Assembly: GCA_041629655.1 (NCBI GenBank)
Contig: JBFKMV010000002.1
Location: forward strand, 1 to 64,000
Direction: 5' to 3'
DNA from: JBFKMV01 sp041629655
GTDB lineage: Bacteria; Acidobacteriota; Polarisedimenticolia; Polarisedimenticolales; Polarisedimenticolaceae
DNA: 64,000 bases
The notes below the pieces were generated by a model, which made no database searches, was not told the DNA's origin, and worked only from the letters and a program-made list of their open reading frames with translations. Each line of letters opens with the position of its first letter. The first letter of the stretch is position 1. Of the stretch, positions 48,411 through 57,253 are shown piece after piece. The translations under genes were made by a program, and so were the position numbers.

Positions 48411-48752
48411 TCAGGCCTGTTTGGGCGCCTTCATCTTGGTGGCGGTCAGCCACAGCTTGCCGTCCTTCTCCAGGACGGTACCGGTGATCTTGGCCGCCTT
48501 CTCACCCTGACACACGTGGCCGAACTCCTCGGTCACGTCGTTCTTGACCAGGTAGTAGTGCATCGGGGCGGCGTCCTGCTTGCCCTCGACGACCAGCACG
48601 CTCTGGCAGTCGGTGGCCTCCGCCATCTTGAGCGTGCACTTGGCGCACGCGATGCTCCCCGTTACCGTGACCGTCTTGGCCTCGTCGCCTGCAATCCCCG
48701 CGGTGGTCAATGCCAGCAGGAAGACAAGCGCGAGTACGACCTTCGTCTTCAT
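48411..48752 (-). CDS. Small periplasmic cysteine protein (DUF6370-like)
   Basis: A 113-residue exported protein. The signal peptide is MKTKVVLALVFLLALTTAGI; the mature part carries VTGSIACAKCTLKMAEATDC and, 31 residues on, FGHVCQGEKA, then a beta-rich C-terminus (VLEKDGKLWLTATKMKAP). The spacing C-x-x-C plus two further Cys suggests a bound metal or disulfides; the family is otherwise uncharacterised. A strong GGAGAGGAAA ribosome-binding region precedes the ATG. Stands alone on the minus strand. Confidence 0.8.
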   Translation of the reverse strand: MKTKVVLALVFLLALTTAGIAGDEAKTVTVTGSIACAKCTLKMAEATDCQSVLVVEGKQDAAPMHYYLVKNDVTEEFGHVCQGEKAAKITGTVLEKDGKLWLTATKMKAPKQA

Positions 48753-48877
48753 CGTTTCCTCTCCTCGATCTTCCGTTGAGCGGACGGAGCGACGCGCCCC
48801 GGCCGGCGGAAGTCCCCTCGCATTCTAGACACGGCACGGGCGATCCCGCCCGTCCGGATTGGCCACCCCCGCCGTCC

Positions 48878-50140
48878 TCAATCCCCGGGGTAGTGGCGCA
48901 GGCCCGCCGGCCAGCGATTCACCCGCAACGCGCCCGGAAACAGCATCAGTCCGCTTGCCGCGATCGGCAGCGCGGTCAGCGCGACGGCGACCCGCAGGTC
49001 GGTGGCGTCGCTGATCCAGCCCAGCAGGTACGGCGACGCCGAGTCGCCCAGCAGGTGCACGGTCAGGTTGTTCATCGCGACGGCGGAGGAGCGCAGGGCG
49101 GCCGGCACGCATCCGACCAGCGCGGCGTTGATCGGTCCGGCCGTCAACCCGAGCATGAACAGCGCCGCGAAGCCGAAACCGAGCACCAGCGACGGGGTGG
49201 GCATGAACGGCATCGCCGCGGTCAGCGGTGCGCAGGCGCACAGCGCGAACCCGCAGACCAGCAGGTGGCCGCCGCGCCAACGCCGTGAGACGCGGTCGCC
49301 GAGGAAGCCGCCGGTCAGGGTCCCGAACAGCCCCGTGACGACCAGGATCGTTCCCAGGGCCGAGCCCGCCTGTTCGACCGACATCTGCTGCGTGCGCACC
49401 AGGAACGTCGGCATCCAGAACGCGAGCCCACCGACGGAAAATACCGACAGCGTCATCGATGCGGTGACGAGGCGCCACACCGGAGTCCGCCACAGACGCG
49501 CCAGCGACGCTCCCGGCGCCGGTGGCGGCCCGGCGTCGACGACGTCGTCCGACGCGCCGCGGCGCGGTTCCCGCAGCCCCAGCGCGATCAGCGCCAGCAG
49601 CATTCCCGGCGCGCCGGCCAGCGCGAAGGCCCAGCGCCAGCCGAGTGACTCGCCGATCGTTCCCCCGACCAGGTAGCCGATCGCGCTGCCGATCGGGATC
49701 GCCATGTAGAACACCGCCAGCATGCGACCGCGGTAACGTTCACGATACAGGTCGGCGATCAACCCCGGAGCGATCACCGCGTAACAGGCTTCGCCGACGC
49801 CGATCAGCGCCCGCGTGGCGACCAGCGAGCCGTAGTCCGGCGCCAGGCCGCTGCCGATCGTGGCCAGGCTCCACAGGAACACGCCACCCGCCACGAGGTA
49901 CTTGCGCGTGATCCGATCGCCGAGATAGCCCGACAGCGGCGAGGCCAGCAGGTAGGTCAGCATGAACATGCTGCCGAGCAGGCCCGAGTGCCGGTCGGCC
50001 AGCCCGAACTCGGTCTCGATGAACGGCAGCACCGCGCTCAGCACGTAGCGGTCCACGTAGTTGAGCACGTTGATCGCGGTCAGCACGACCAGGGCGGCCG
50101 TCACGAACCGCGCCGTCGCCCGCTCGTCGCGCCGGGTCAT
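48878..50140 (-). CDS. MFS transporter, spinster-like
   Basis: A 420-residue inner-membrane carrier with twelve hydrophobic segments. NVLNYVDRYVLSAVLPFIE is the start of helix 1 in the spinster family; GYLGDRITRKYLV is the conserved loop 2-3 of MFS proteins and ATRALIGVGEACYAVIAPG the A-like motif in helix 4. Substrate unknown (bacterial members are annotated for sugars, sphingolipid-like compounds or carboxylates). It starts 10 bases after the stop of the metallo-hydrolase gene and probably shares its transcript. Confidence 0.9.
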   Translation of the reverse strand: MTRRDERATARFVTAALVVLTAINVLNYVDRYVLSAVLPFIETEFGLADRHSGLLGSMFMLTYLLASPLSGYLGDRITRKYLVAGGVFLWSLATIGSGLAPDYGSLVATRALIGVGEACYAVIAPGLIADLYRERYRGRMLAVFYMAIPIGSAIGYLVGGTIGESLGWRWAFALAGAPGMLLALIALGLREPRRGASDDVVDAGPPPAPGASLARLWRTPVWRLVTASMTLSVFSVGGLAFWMPTFLVRTQQMSVEQAGSALGTILVVTGLFGTLTGGFLGDRVSRRWRGGHLLVCGFALCACAPLTAAMPFMPTPSLVLGFGFAALFMLGLTAGPINAALVGCVPAALRSSAVAMNNLTVHLLGDSASPYLLGWISDATDLRVAVALTALPIAASGLMLFPGALRVNRWPAGLRHYPGD

Positions 50141-50150
50141 GCGCCGCGGC

Positions 50151-50897
50151 TCAGTCGCTCACGCGGACCTGCGATCCCGGAACCACGTCGAGCTTGTTGC
50201 CCTCGTCGAAACGCACCCAGCACTTGGTCCCGCCGTCGTAGTCGCGGGCCTGGAGCAGCAGCGTCGCCGGTTGCCCGAACGCGGTGCAGCGGCGCTCGGC
50301 CGGCGTCGCGACACCGCGCCACAGGCGGATGAACGGGTTGTGCTCCCACTCCTCGGCGATCGTCGTCGGATCGGTGTGCCCGGGGTGCACCGCGGTCTGC
50401 TTGGGCAGGCGCATCAGCACCTCCATGATCGAGTGCCGGAGCTCCTCGAACGTCGTGTGTCCCGGCGCACGGGTGCCGCCGACGGTGCGGCGGAACAGCG
50501 TGTCCCCGGTGAACACGCGCTGCTCGTTGACCAAAAAGGCCAGCATGCCCAGCGTATGACCCGGGGTGTGCAGCGCCCGGATGTGAAGCCCGCCGGTGAC
50601 CAGCTCGTCGCCGTCGCTCAGCTCGAGGTCCAGCCCGCCGAACAACCGGTTCTCCGAACGGTGACCGCAGATCGGGCAGCCGAACCTGGACTTGTACGCG
50701 GCGTTGTGCTGCACGTGGTCGATGTGGTGGTGCGTACAGAGCACGTGGGACACGGTCAACCGGTGTCGCTCGATCGCCTCGACGATCGGCTCCATCGGCC
50801 CGCCGGTGTCGATCAGCACCGCGTGCCCGCCGGGACGGTCGCCGACGAGCCAGGTGTTGGAGAGCCATCCGTCGCTCATGGTCTTTTCGATGATCAC
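50151..50897 (-). CDS. MBL-fold metallo-hydrolase, glyoxalase II-like
   Basis: A 248-residue hydrolase with the binuclear-zinc motif THHHIDHVQH (about residue 56), LHTPGHTLGMLAFL, FTGDTLFRRTVGG and VHPGHTDPTT. Two cysteines (GCPICGH) lie in an insert near residue 73. GTG start with GAGGAG seven bases upstream. Placed 17 bases after the class III-like alcohol dehydrogenase; this dehydrogenase/hydrolase pair is typical of thiol-dependent formaldehyde oxidation, in which the hydrolase cleaves the S-formyl thiol. That role is an inference from context. Confidence 0.88.
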   Translation of the reverse strand: MIIEKTMSDGWLSNTWLVGDRPGGHAVLIDTGGPMEPIVEAIERHRLTVSHVLCTHHHIDHVQHNAAYKSRFGCPICGHRSENRLFGGLDLELSDGDELVTGGLHIRALHTPGHTLGMLAFLVNEQRVFTGDTLFRRTVGGTRAPGHTTFEELRHSIMEVLMRLPKQTAVHPGHTDPTTIAEEWEHNPFIRLWRGVATPAERRCTAFGQPATLLLQARDYDGGTKCWVRFDEGNKLDVVPGSQVRVSD

Positions 50898-50914
50898 GTC
50901 GCGTCTCCTCGGAC

Positions 50915-52018
50915 TCAGAACCGGATCACGGAGCGGATTCCGTCCTGCGCTTCCATCAGCTCGAAACCGCGGTTGACCTCGTCCAGCGACAGCCGGTGCG
51001 ATACGAAACCGTCCAGATCGAGCTGGCCCTCGAGGTACAGCTCGACGAGCTGCGGCAGCTGCGTGCGGCCCCGCACGCCTCCGAAGCTCCCGCCCTGCAC
51101 GCGGCGACCGGTGATCAGGAATCGCGGCACGATCTCCAGCTTCTCACCCTTGCCCGCCACGCCGAGCACCGTGCACAGCCCCCAGCCCATGCGCGCCGCC
51201 TCGACGGCCTGCCCCATCACCGCCACGCTGCCGGTGGCCTCGAAGGTGTAGTCGGCCCCGAACCCACCGGTCAGCTCGACGATTCGCGGCACCACGTCGT
51301 CGCCCGCGGGCAAGGTGTCCGTGGCGCCGTAGCGGCGCGCCAGCTCGAGCCGCCCGGGCGACAGATCGACGGCGATGATCCGCTCTGCGCCGGCCAGCTT
51401 GCAGCCGACCACCGCGCCGAGCCCGACCATCCCCGCCCCGAACACGGCGCAGGTCGAGCCCGGCCGCACCTCGGCCTTCCACAGCGCGCCGCCGATCCCC
51501 GTCGCGGCGCCGCAGGCCAGCGTGCAGACGCTCTCCAGCGGGGCTTCGCGGTTGACCCGGGCCAGCGCGATCTCGGGCATCACGGTGTACTCGGCGAAGG
51601 TGCTGCACCCCATGAAGTGGCGCAACGGTTCGCCGTCCCGCGACAACCGTGTCGTCCCGTCGGGCAGGTAGCCGCGGCCCTGCGGCTCGCGGATCGCCAG
51701 ACACAGGTTGGTCCTGCCGCTCGCGCAGTGTTCGCACGTGCCGCATTCCGGGGAGAACAGCGTGATCACGTGGTCGCCCTCGCGCACCAGCGAGACGCCC
51801 GGCCCGACGGCCTCGACCACCCCGGCCCCCTCGTGTCCCAGCACGCACGGCGCGTAGCCGCTGGGGTCCGCTCCGCTGGCGGTGTACAGATCGGTGTGGC
51901 ACACGCCGCAGGCGTGCACCTTGACCAGCACCTCGCCGTCCCGCGGACCGTCCAGGTCCAGCTCCTGGACGACCAGCGGCTGGCCGAACGATTCCAGGAC
52001 CGCCGCACGGATCTTCAT
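50915..52018 (-). CDS. Zn-dependent alcohol dehydrogenase (class III / S-(hydroxymethyl)thiol type)
   Basis: A 367-residue medium-chain dehydrogenase. Catalytic zinc ligands lie in CGVCHTDLYTASG, GHEGAGVVEAVGPG and CTLACGAATG; structural-zinc cysteines in PECGTCEHCASGRTNLC; the NAD-binding loop is VFGAGMVGLGAVVG with VDLSPGRLELA. The long spacing and FMGCSTFAEYTV segment are those of the class III/formaldehyde dehydrogenase group. ATG at 52018 has GGAGG eight bases upstream. With the metallo-hydrolase and MFS genes downstream it forms a leftward unit probably used to detoxify formaldehyde or a related aldehyde; the thiol cofactor is not known. Confidence 0.92.
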   Translation of the reverse strand: MKIRAAVLESFGQPLVVQELDLDGPRDGEVLVKVHACGVCHTDLYTASGADPSGYAPCVLGHEGAGVVEAVGPGVSLVREGDHVITLFSPECGTCEHCASGRTNLCLAIREPQGRGYLPDGTTRLSRDGEPLRHFMGCSTFAEYTVMPEIALARVNREAPLESVCTLACGAATGIGGALWKAEVRPGSTCAVFGAGMVGLGAVVGCKLAGAERIIAVDLSPGRLELARRYGATDTLPAGDDVVPRIVELTGGFGADYTFEATGSVAVMGQAVEAARMGWGLCTVLGVAGKGEKLEIVPRFLITGRRVQGGSFGGVRGRTQLPQLVELYLEGQLDLDGFVSHRLSLDEVNRGFELMEAQDGIRSVIRF

Positions 52019-52181
52019 GCCCGATTCCTCCGCCCGATCGATGGGGACCGGGTGCGAGACTAACGCAATCCGGGTCCACGGGGCAACGCGAGCCGGGTCA
52101 AGCGCGTCACGCGAAAACGTCCCGTTGGGGCGGGATCGATTCGCCGGCGACAGGATCGTAATCGCGGAAATCCGCGGAGAC

Positions 52182-52210
52182 TTGCCCCGTCCGTGCGTGG
52201 CTCCTAGATT
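52182..52210 (+). promoter_or_regulatory. Promoter for the lipoprotein gene
   Basis: TTGCCC (52182-52187), 17 bases, TAGATT (52205-52210), then an AAGGAG ribosome-binding site before the ATG at 52270. Confidence 0.55.
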
Positions 52211-52269
52211 CGTTGCAGGCGGTCTGAACGGTCGCCGGTTCCGGTTTCCCCTAAACAAGGAGCAATCGC

Positions 52270-53070
52270 ATGCGTGTTTCCGTTTCCCGCGCCGTATCGG
52301 TCGCCGTGTTGGTCCTGCTTGCAGGCCTGACCGGCTGCGACGACGCGACGACGGGTTCGAGTCAGGAAGACGTGCAGACCGATCTACAGTCGGGCGGCGT
52401 CGGGGCCTCGCTGGCCGCGCCGTCGGCCGACAGCGCTGGCGACATGATCGTCGGGATGATGGATCAGCTCAGCTCGCCGAACCCCGCCGTCGTGGGCGGC
52501 GTGGCGGCCGCGATGCTGCCCTCGTCGTGCCCCGAGACGTTCGAGCTGGAGAACGGGATCAGCGGTACCTGCTCGGTGTCGGAAGCCGGCGTGGCGACGT
52601 TCACGTTCGGCGGCACCGCGCTGATCGGCGGCGACGAGGTGGAGGTCAGCGGGACGCTCGTGGCCACGCCGGCCGAGAACCAGCCGGAAAGCGGGTCGGC
52701 CTGGACCCTCGACTTCGACGCCACGGCGACGGGCTCGCGCGGCTCGGCGACCTGGAGCGCCTTCGGGACGGTGACGCTGGACGAGGCCGACCAGGTGGTC
52801 GACTTCAGCTTCACCTTCAACAAGACCGTGACGCCCGCCGGTGGCGCGACGATCGCGGTCACCGTGATCGTCTCGCCGACGCAGTTCGAGCTGATCGTCA
52901 ACGGGCCGCGAGGCGGCGTCGTGCGGTTCCTGCTCGACCGCGAGACGATGACCGGAACCGTGACCCACAACGGCAACCCGGTGGCGACGATCGCGATCGT
53001 CGAGGGTTGCGCCCACATCGATTACGTCGACGGCGCAATGCAGGACGAGATCGTCTGCCCGGGCGCCTGA
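52270..53070 (+). CDS. Predicted outer-membrane lipoprotein of unknown function
   Basis: A 266-residue protein whose N-terminus VLVLLAGLTGCDDA is a lipoprotein signal with Cys as the lipid site. The mature chain is Thr/Ala/Gly-rich with alternating beta strands (GVATFTFGGTALIGGDEVE, WTLDFDATATGSRGSATW, IAVTVIVSPTQFELIVNG) and two Cys near ISGTCSV and SSCPETF. No known domain. AAGGAG seven bases before the ATG. A very strong hairpin terminator follows. Confidence 0.82.
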   Translation: MRVSVSRAVSVAVLVLLAGLTGCDDATTGSSQEDVQTDLQSGGVGASLAAPSADSAGDMIVGMMDQLSSPNPAVVGGVAAAMLPSSCPETFELENGISGTCSVSEAGVATFTFGGTALIGGDEVEVSGTLVATPAENQPESGSAWTLDFDATATGSRGSATWSAFGTVTLDEADQVVDFSFTFNKTVTPAGGATIAVTVIVSPTQFELIVNGPRGGVVRFLLDRETMTGTVTHNGNPVATIAIVEGCAHIDYVDGAMQDEIVCPGA

Positions 53071-53100
53071 CGGCCGGCAGCAGTCCAGCCTCCGGACGGC

Positions 53101-53126
53101 GGGGGACGGGTGACGACCCGTCCCCC
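53101..53126 (+). terminator. Strong intrinsic terminator, bidirectional
   Basis: GGGGGACGGGT (53101-53111), loop GACG, ACCCGTCCCCC (53116-53126): a perfect 11-bp GC stem, followed on the plus strand by CGCATTTCTT. It lies between the convergent lipoprotein and radical SAM genes. Confidence 0.75.
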
Positions 53127-53148
53127 GTCGCATTTCTTGGCCGTCGTG

Positions 53149-54171
53149 CTAGTCGGCGACGGGCGCGCCGAGGTAGCGGGGCTTGCCGCCGCCGACCTCC
53201 GCGAGTCGCAGCAACAGCCGGGCGTGAGCGCGGCGGTGATCCAGCCGCTGGAGCCCCAGCTTGCGCGCGTATCCGCGCGCCTCGTGATACTCGGCGGGCG
53301 TCAGCATGCGGGTCAGGTCCGGAAAACGTCCGTCCCGCACCGTCCCCCCGGGGTAGTACTGGTTCATCAGGTTGACGTAGGTGTCGTTGCCCAGCTCGCT
53401 CGAGATCCAGCTCAGGATCTCGCGGCTCTCGTCCAGTTGCCCCGGCATCACGAGGTGCCGCAACAACAGGCCGCGCCGGGCCAGGCCGTCGTCGTCGAGC
53501 ACCAGCGGCCCGACCTGCCGGTGCATCTCGCGGATCGCCGCGCGCGCGGTTTCCGGGTAGTCGGCCGCCATCAGGTAGGTCTTGCTCCGCTCCGTCGACC
53601 AGTACTTGAAGTCCGGCATGTAGATGTCGACGATGCCGTCGAGCAGCTCGAGGCTCTCCAGCGAGTCGTAGGACCCGGTGTTGTAGACGATCGGCAGCGT
53701 CAGGCCGCGGTCGACCGCGACCACGATCGCCTCGATCACCTGCGGCACGACGTGCTCGGGAGTGACGAAGTTGATGTTGTGGCAGCCGTGGTCCTGCAGC
53801 TCGAGCATCATCGAGGCGATCTCGTCCGCGCTGGATCCCGGCGCCGCCGGCCCCGGCTTGACCGCCTGGCTGATGTCCCAGTTCTGGCAGAACACGCAGC
53901 GCAGGTTGCAGTGGGCGAAGAAGATCGTGCCCGAGCCCTTCCAGCCGCGCAGGCAGTCCTCCTCGCCGAAGTGCGGAAAGTAGCTGGCGACGACCGCGTG
54001 GCGCCCGGTCTTGCAGGCGGACCAGTGGTCCTCGAGCCGGTTGACCCCGCAGTCGCGGGGGCAGGCCCGGCAATCCGCCAACATCGCCACGGCGGATTCG
54101 ACGCGACGCTTCAGCTCGCTCCGGTCGAGCCCGAGGTAGGCGGGACGAAACCGGTCGCCGACGCTGGGCAT
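53149..54171 (-). CDS. Radical SAM protein, pyruvate-formate-lyase-activase-like (PflX family)
   Basis: A 340-residue protein. N-terminal CRACPRDCGVNRLEDH is typical of the PflX subgroup; the SAM cluster motif is HCNLRCVFCQNWDIS (C-x3-C-x2-C). Further family segments are CHNINFVTPEHVVPQ, LPIVYNTGSYDSLE and YMPDFKYWS. Target glycyl-radical enzyme unknown; none is nearby. GGGAGG six bases before ATG at 54171 fixes the start. It stands alone between a terminator and the glycerol-phosphate operon. Confidence 0.9.
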   Translation of the reverse strand: MPSVGDRFRPAYLGLDRSELKRRVESAVAMLADCRACPRDCGVNRLEDHWSACKTGRHAVVASYFPHFGEEDCLRGWKGSGTIFFAHCNLRCVFCQNWDISQAVKPGPAAPGSSADEIASMMLELQDHGCHNINFVTPEHVVPQVIEAIVVAVDRGLTLPIVYNTGSYDSLESLELLDGIVDIYMPDFKYWSTERSKTYLMAADYPETARAAIREMHRQVGPLVLDDDGLARRGLLLRHLVMPGQLDESREILSWISSELGNDTYVNLMNQYYPGGTVRDGRFPDLTRMLTPAEYHEARGYARKLGLQRLDHRRAHARLLLRLAEVGGGKPRYLGAPVAD

Positions 54172-54257
54172 GGTGCACCTCCCTGGTGGCACACGGTAGC
54201 GCCGCCGGCGGGACCCTCCAAGTCCGGATCGTGGTCAAAGTGCACCGGATCGGGCCA

Positions 54258-55646
54258 CTAGTCGGCGAGCAGTCGCTCCAGAAACCGCTTCCAGAGGGGA
54301 AACTTGGCCCGCAGGTAGCCGCAACCCGGGCCCGGCGCGACGGTTCGCGCCGGCGCCGCGTGGCCCGTCGAGGCACGCCCTGCGGCCAGCATCGCCGCGC
54401 CGAGCAACGTGCCCTCGGCTTGCTCCAGCACCTCCACCGGCCGGTCCAGCGCGGCGGCGAGCGCCACGGCGAAGAACGGATCGCGGGACAGGCCGCCGGC
54501 CAGGATCACGTGGCGCGGCGCCGGATTCGTGCCGAGATCCTCCAGGATCTCGCAGACCCGGAACACGATCCCCTCGGCCACCACGCGCCGCTTGCCCGGG
54601 CCGTCGAGGCGCTCCGCGGCGGCGGACAACGTCAGCGCGCGATCGGACCGCCAGTGCGGCGATCCGATCCCCGCATCGTCGGGCAGCGCGAAACCCTCGG
54701 GAGCGGGGTCGGTCGGCTCCGTCACGGTGGGGCCCGGGGCGAACCGGTCGACCGACGTCGCCGCGCCGTTGATGGTGCCCTCCAGCGCAAAGCGTCGATC
54801 GCCGGGGTTGCCGAGCAGCGGTCCGGCCAGGTAGCCGGTCCGCGTCTGCATCGTCCGGCCGGTCGGCCGCAGCACGAAGCCGCCCGTGCCGAGGTTGACC
54901 AGGACCGCATCGGTGCGGTCGCCCAGCACCGCCAGCGCGCCGGAGGCCTGGTCGGCGACGCTCGCGGCAACCGTGACGCCCGGGCGCACCGGAGCGGCGC
55001 GGCCGGAGGTCGGCTCGATCGCCGGCAATCCCGAGGCCGGCACGCCGAACAGCGCCAGCATCCCGGGCTGCCAGCGGCCCGTTCGTGGATCGCACATCAA
55101 CGTCCGCGCGGCCATCGTGGCGTCCGTGGCGTGATGCCGGCCGCCGGACCAGCGGGCGAACACGAAGCTGTCCAGCGTCCCCGCGCGCAACGAGCGGTCG
55201 GCGAGTCCCTGCCGCAGCTCCGGGCGCCGTTCGATCAGCATGGCCAGCTTCGGTCCGGCGTAGTGCGGGGACAACGGCAATCCGGTCAGGCGCCGTACCA
55301 GCGGCTCGCTGTCGCGGTGCCGGGCGCACCACGCTGCGGCACGACGGTCCTGCCACGAGATCAGCGGCAGCCGCGGCTCGCCGCTGCGCGCGTTCCAGAC
55401 GGTGAAGCTCGATCGTTGGCTGGCCAATCCCAGCACCAGGCCGCCGGGGGCCTCGCGCTGCAACAGCTCCAGCACCCGCGTCGCCTGCTCGAGGTACGCC
55501 TCGGCGGGGGATTCGCGCAGCTCGCCGGCACCGCTCAGCGTCGGCGCGGGCAGCGAGACGACGTGTTGCTCGTGCAGCCGCGCTCCCTCCAGCCAGCCGC
55601 CCTTGATCCGCGTCGTGCCCAGATCGAGCGCCGCGACCCGCGTCAT
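54258..55646 (-). CDS. FGGY-family carbohydrate kinase, probable glycerol kinase
   Basis: A 462-residue sugar/polyol kinase. ATPase-fold phosphate loops: RVAALDLGTTRIKGG at the N-terminus and VLVNLGTGGFVLRP further on; the adenosine motif is HVILAGGLSRDPFFAVALA. The LISWQDRRAAAW stretch corresponds to the WQDxR substrate loop of glycerol kinases. It is shorter than typical GlpK (about 500 aa). Its ATG overlaps the stop of glpD (ATGA), and with ugpQ upstream the context argues for glycerol as substrate. Xylulokinase-like activity cannot be excluded by sequence. Confidence 0.85.
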   Translation of the reverse strand: MTRVAALDLGTTRIKGGWLEGARLHEQHVVSLPAPTLSGAGELRESPAEAYLEQATRVLELLQREAPGGLVLGLASQRSSFTVWNARSGEPRLPLISWQDRRAAAWCARHRDSEPLVRRLTGLPLSPHYAGPKLAMLIERRPELRQGLADRSLRAGTLDSFVFARWSGGRHHATDATMAARTLMCDPRTGRWQPGMLALFGVPASGLPAIEPTSGRAAPVRPGVTVAASVADQASGALAVLGDRTDAVLVNLGTGGFVLRPTGRTMQTRTGYLAGPLLGNPGDRRFALEGTINGAATSVDRFAPGPTVTEPTDPAPEGFALPDDAGIGSPHWRSDRALTLSAAAERLDGPGKRRVVAEGIVFRVCEILEDLGTNPAPRHVILAGGLSRDPFFAVALAAALDRPVEVLEQAEGTLLGAAMLAAGRASTGHAAPARTVAPGPGCGYLRAKFPLWKRFLERLLAD

Positions 55647-57253
55647 GGCGCCGGTCCCTCCGGCAGTCGCAGCTCGGCGAGCAGCGTCTCGACCTGCCGG
55701 CGCCGTTCGTCCTCCGACCATCCCAGCACCCGGCCGGCGAGCGTCGCGGCGTCGCCGACGACCCGCGGGTCGAGCCGGGCCAGCAACGAGACCGGCACGC
55801 GGCGCCGCAGCACGTCCTCCAGCGTTCGCGCCATCTCGGCCGCGGCGGCGTGCACGACCTCCGCGCGCGAGAACGGCAGCTCGGGGTGGAGCGGTGCGGC
55901 CAGGCCCGGATCGCGCTCGATCAGGGCGAACAGCTCGCCCACTCGCGCACCGTGGCGGCACGCGCCGGTGTGCGCCGTGAGCGGGTCGAGGCCGAGCTCG
56001 ATGCCGCGCGCGACGGAGCTTTCGAGCCACGTCGCGAACGGCCCGGGCGGGGTCCAGGGGAACGCGCGCTCCTCGGTCGGTCGGCCTCCGCGCGGACGGC
56101 CCAGCCGCTCCATCACCACGTCGACCGCCTGCGCCGCGTCCGCGCGAGCCGAGGTGTACTTGCCGCCGACCGGCATCAGCAGTCCGGGCGCCGGCTCCTC
56201 GAGCGCCCACTCGCGCGTCACCTCCGACGGGTCCGCCGCGCGCTCGTTCTGCAGCACGCGCAGCCCCACGTAGCCGCCCTGGATGTCGCGCTCGGTCCAT
56301 CGGGAGCGGAAGTAGCGGCCCGCCGCCCCGAGCAGGTAATCGATGTCGCCCGCGGCCAGGCGCAGCTCGTCGGGGTCGCCGTGATACGGCGTGTCGGTCG
56401 TGCCCAGCAGCGTCCGCCCGTACCACGGGATCAGGAAGAACACCCGGCCGTCGACCCCTGCGAGCAGCAGGAACGCCTCCTCGACGGGCAACCCCGGCAT
56501 GACCAGGTGCGCGCCTTTGGTCATCCGCGTCAGCTCGGTCGCGGCGTTGCGGTCGGGCAGCACTTCCGCGCTCCACGCGCCGCTGCAGTCGACGGTCAGC
56601 GCGGCGCGCAGCTCGAGCGCGGCGCCGCTCTCGCGGTCACGCACCTCCGCTCCGATCACCCGCCCGCGGTCGGTCGCGAGGCGCGACACCTCGGCCCGGT
56701 TGACCGCAGCGGCCCCGGCGGCCAGCGCGCCGTCGACGATCTCCAGCGTGTAGCGCGCGTCGTCCATCGCGCAGTCGCCGTAGCTGAAGCCGCCGCGCAG
56801 TCCCTCCGGGCGCAGGAACGGGAACCCGGACAGCAGCTCGTGCTTGCGCACCGAGGTGTGTCCGGCAACCGGTTGGTCGCGACCCGCCAGCAGGTCGTAC
56901 AGCGTCAGACCGAGCTTCCAGCGCAGACGTCCCACCCGGTCGCCCGAGTAGACCGGGATCACGAAGCGCAGCGGCCGGATGCGGTGCGGCGCGAGCCGCG
57001 CCAGCCGCCTGCGCTCGCGCAACGACGTGCGCACCAGCCCGATGTGCAACCGCTCCAGGTAGCGCAGCCCGCCGTGGATCAGCTTCGACGAGGCGGACGA
57101 GGTGCCCGCCGCCCAGTCGGCCCGTTCCACCAGCGCGGTGCGCAGACCGCGGAGCGCCGCGTCGTAGGCGATCCACGAGCCGTAGATCCCGCCTCCGACC
57201 ACCAGCAGGTCGACCGGACCGCGATCGAGCGTCGAGAAGTCCCGTCGCATCAT
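55643..57253 (-). CDS. glpD: Glycerol-3-phosphate dehydrogenase, aerobic type (GlpD/GlpA)
   Basis: A 536-residue FAD enzyme that oxidises glycerol 3-phosphate to dihydroxyacetone phosphate and passes electrons to quinone at the membrane. The FAD motif is LLVVGGGIYGSWIAYDAALRG (quoted in part); SSKLIHGGLRYLE, RFVIPVYSGD, GFSYGDCAMDDARYTLEI and TPYHGDPDEL are family segments, and the C-terminal domain follows from about residue 400. Start ATG at 57253 overlaps the stop of ugpQ (ATGA); a second ATG one codon later is possible. Middle gene of the operon. Confidence 0.93.
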   Translation of the reverse strand: MMRRDFSTLDRGPVDLLVVGGGIYGSWIAYDAALRGLRTALVERADWAAGTSSASSKLIHGGLRYLERLHIGLVRTSLRERRRLARLAPHRIRPLRFVIPVYSGDRVGRLRWKLGLTLYDLLAGRDQPVAGHTSVRKHELLSGFPFLRPEGLRGGFSYGDCAMDDARYTLEIVDGALAAGAAAVNRAEVSRLATDRGRVIGAEVRDRESGAALELRAALTVDCSGAWSAEVLPDRNAATELTRMTKGAHLVMPGLPVEEAFLLLAGVDGRVFFLIPWYGRTLLGTTDTPYHGDPDELRLAAGDIDYLLGAAGRYFRSRWTERDIQGGYVGLRVLQNERAADPSEVTREWALEEPAPGLLMPVGGKYTSARADAAQAVDVVMERLGRPRGGRPTEERAFPWTPPGPFATWLESSVARGIELGLDPLTAHTGACRHGARVGELFALIERDPGLAAPLHPELPFSRAEVVHAAAAEMARTLEDVLRRRVPVSLLARLDPRVVGDAATLAGRVLGWSEDERRRQVETLLAELRLPEGPAP

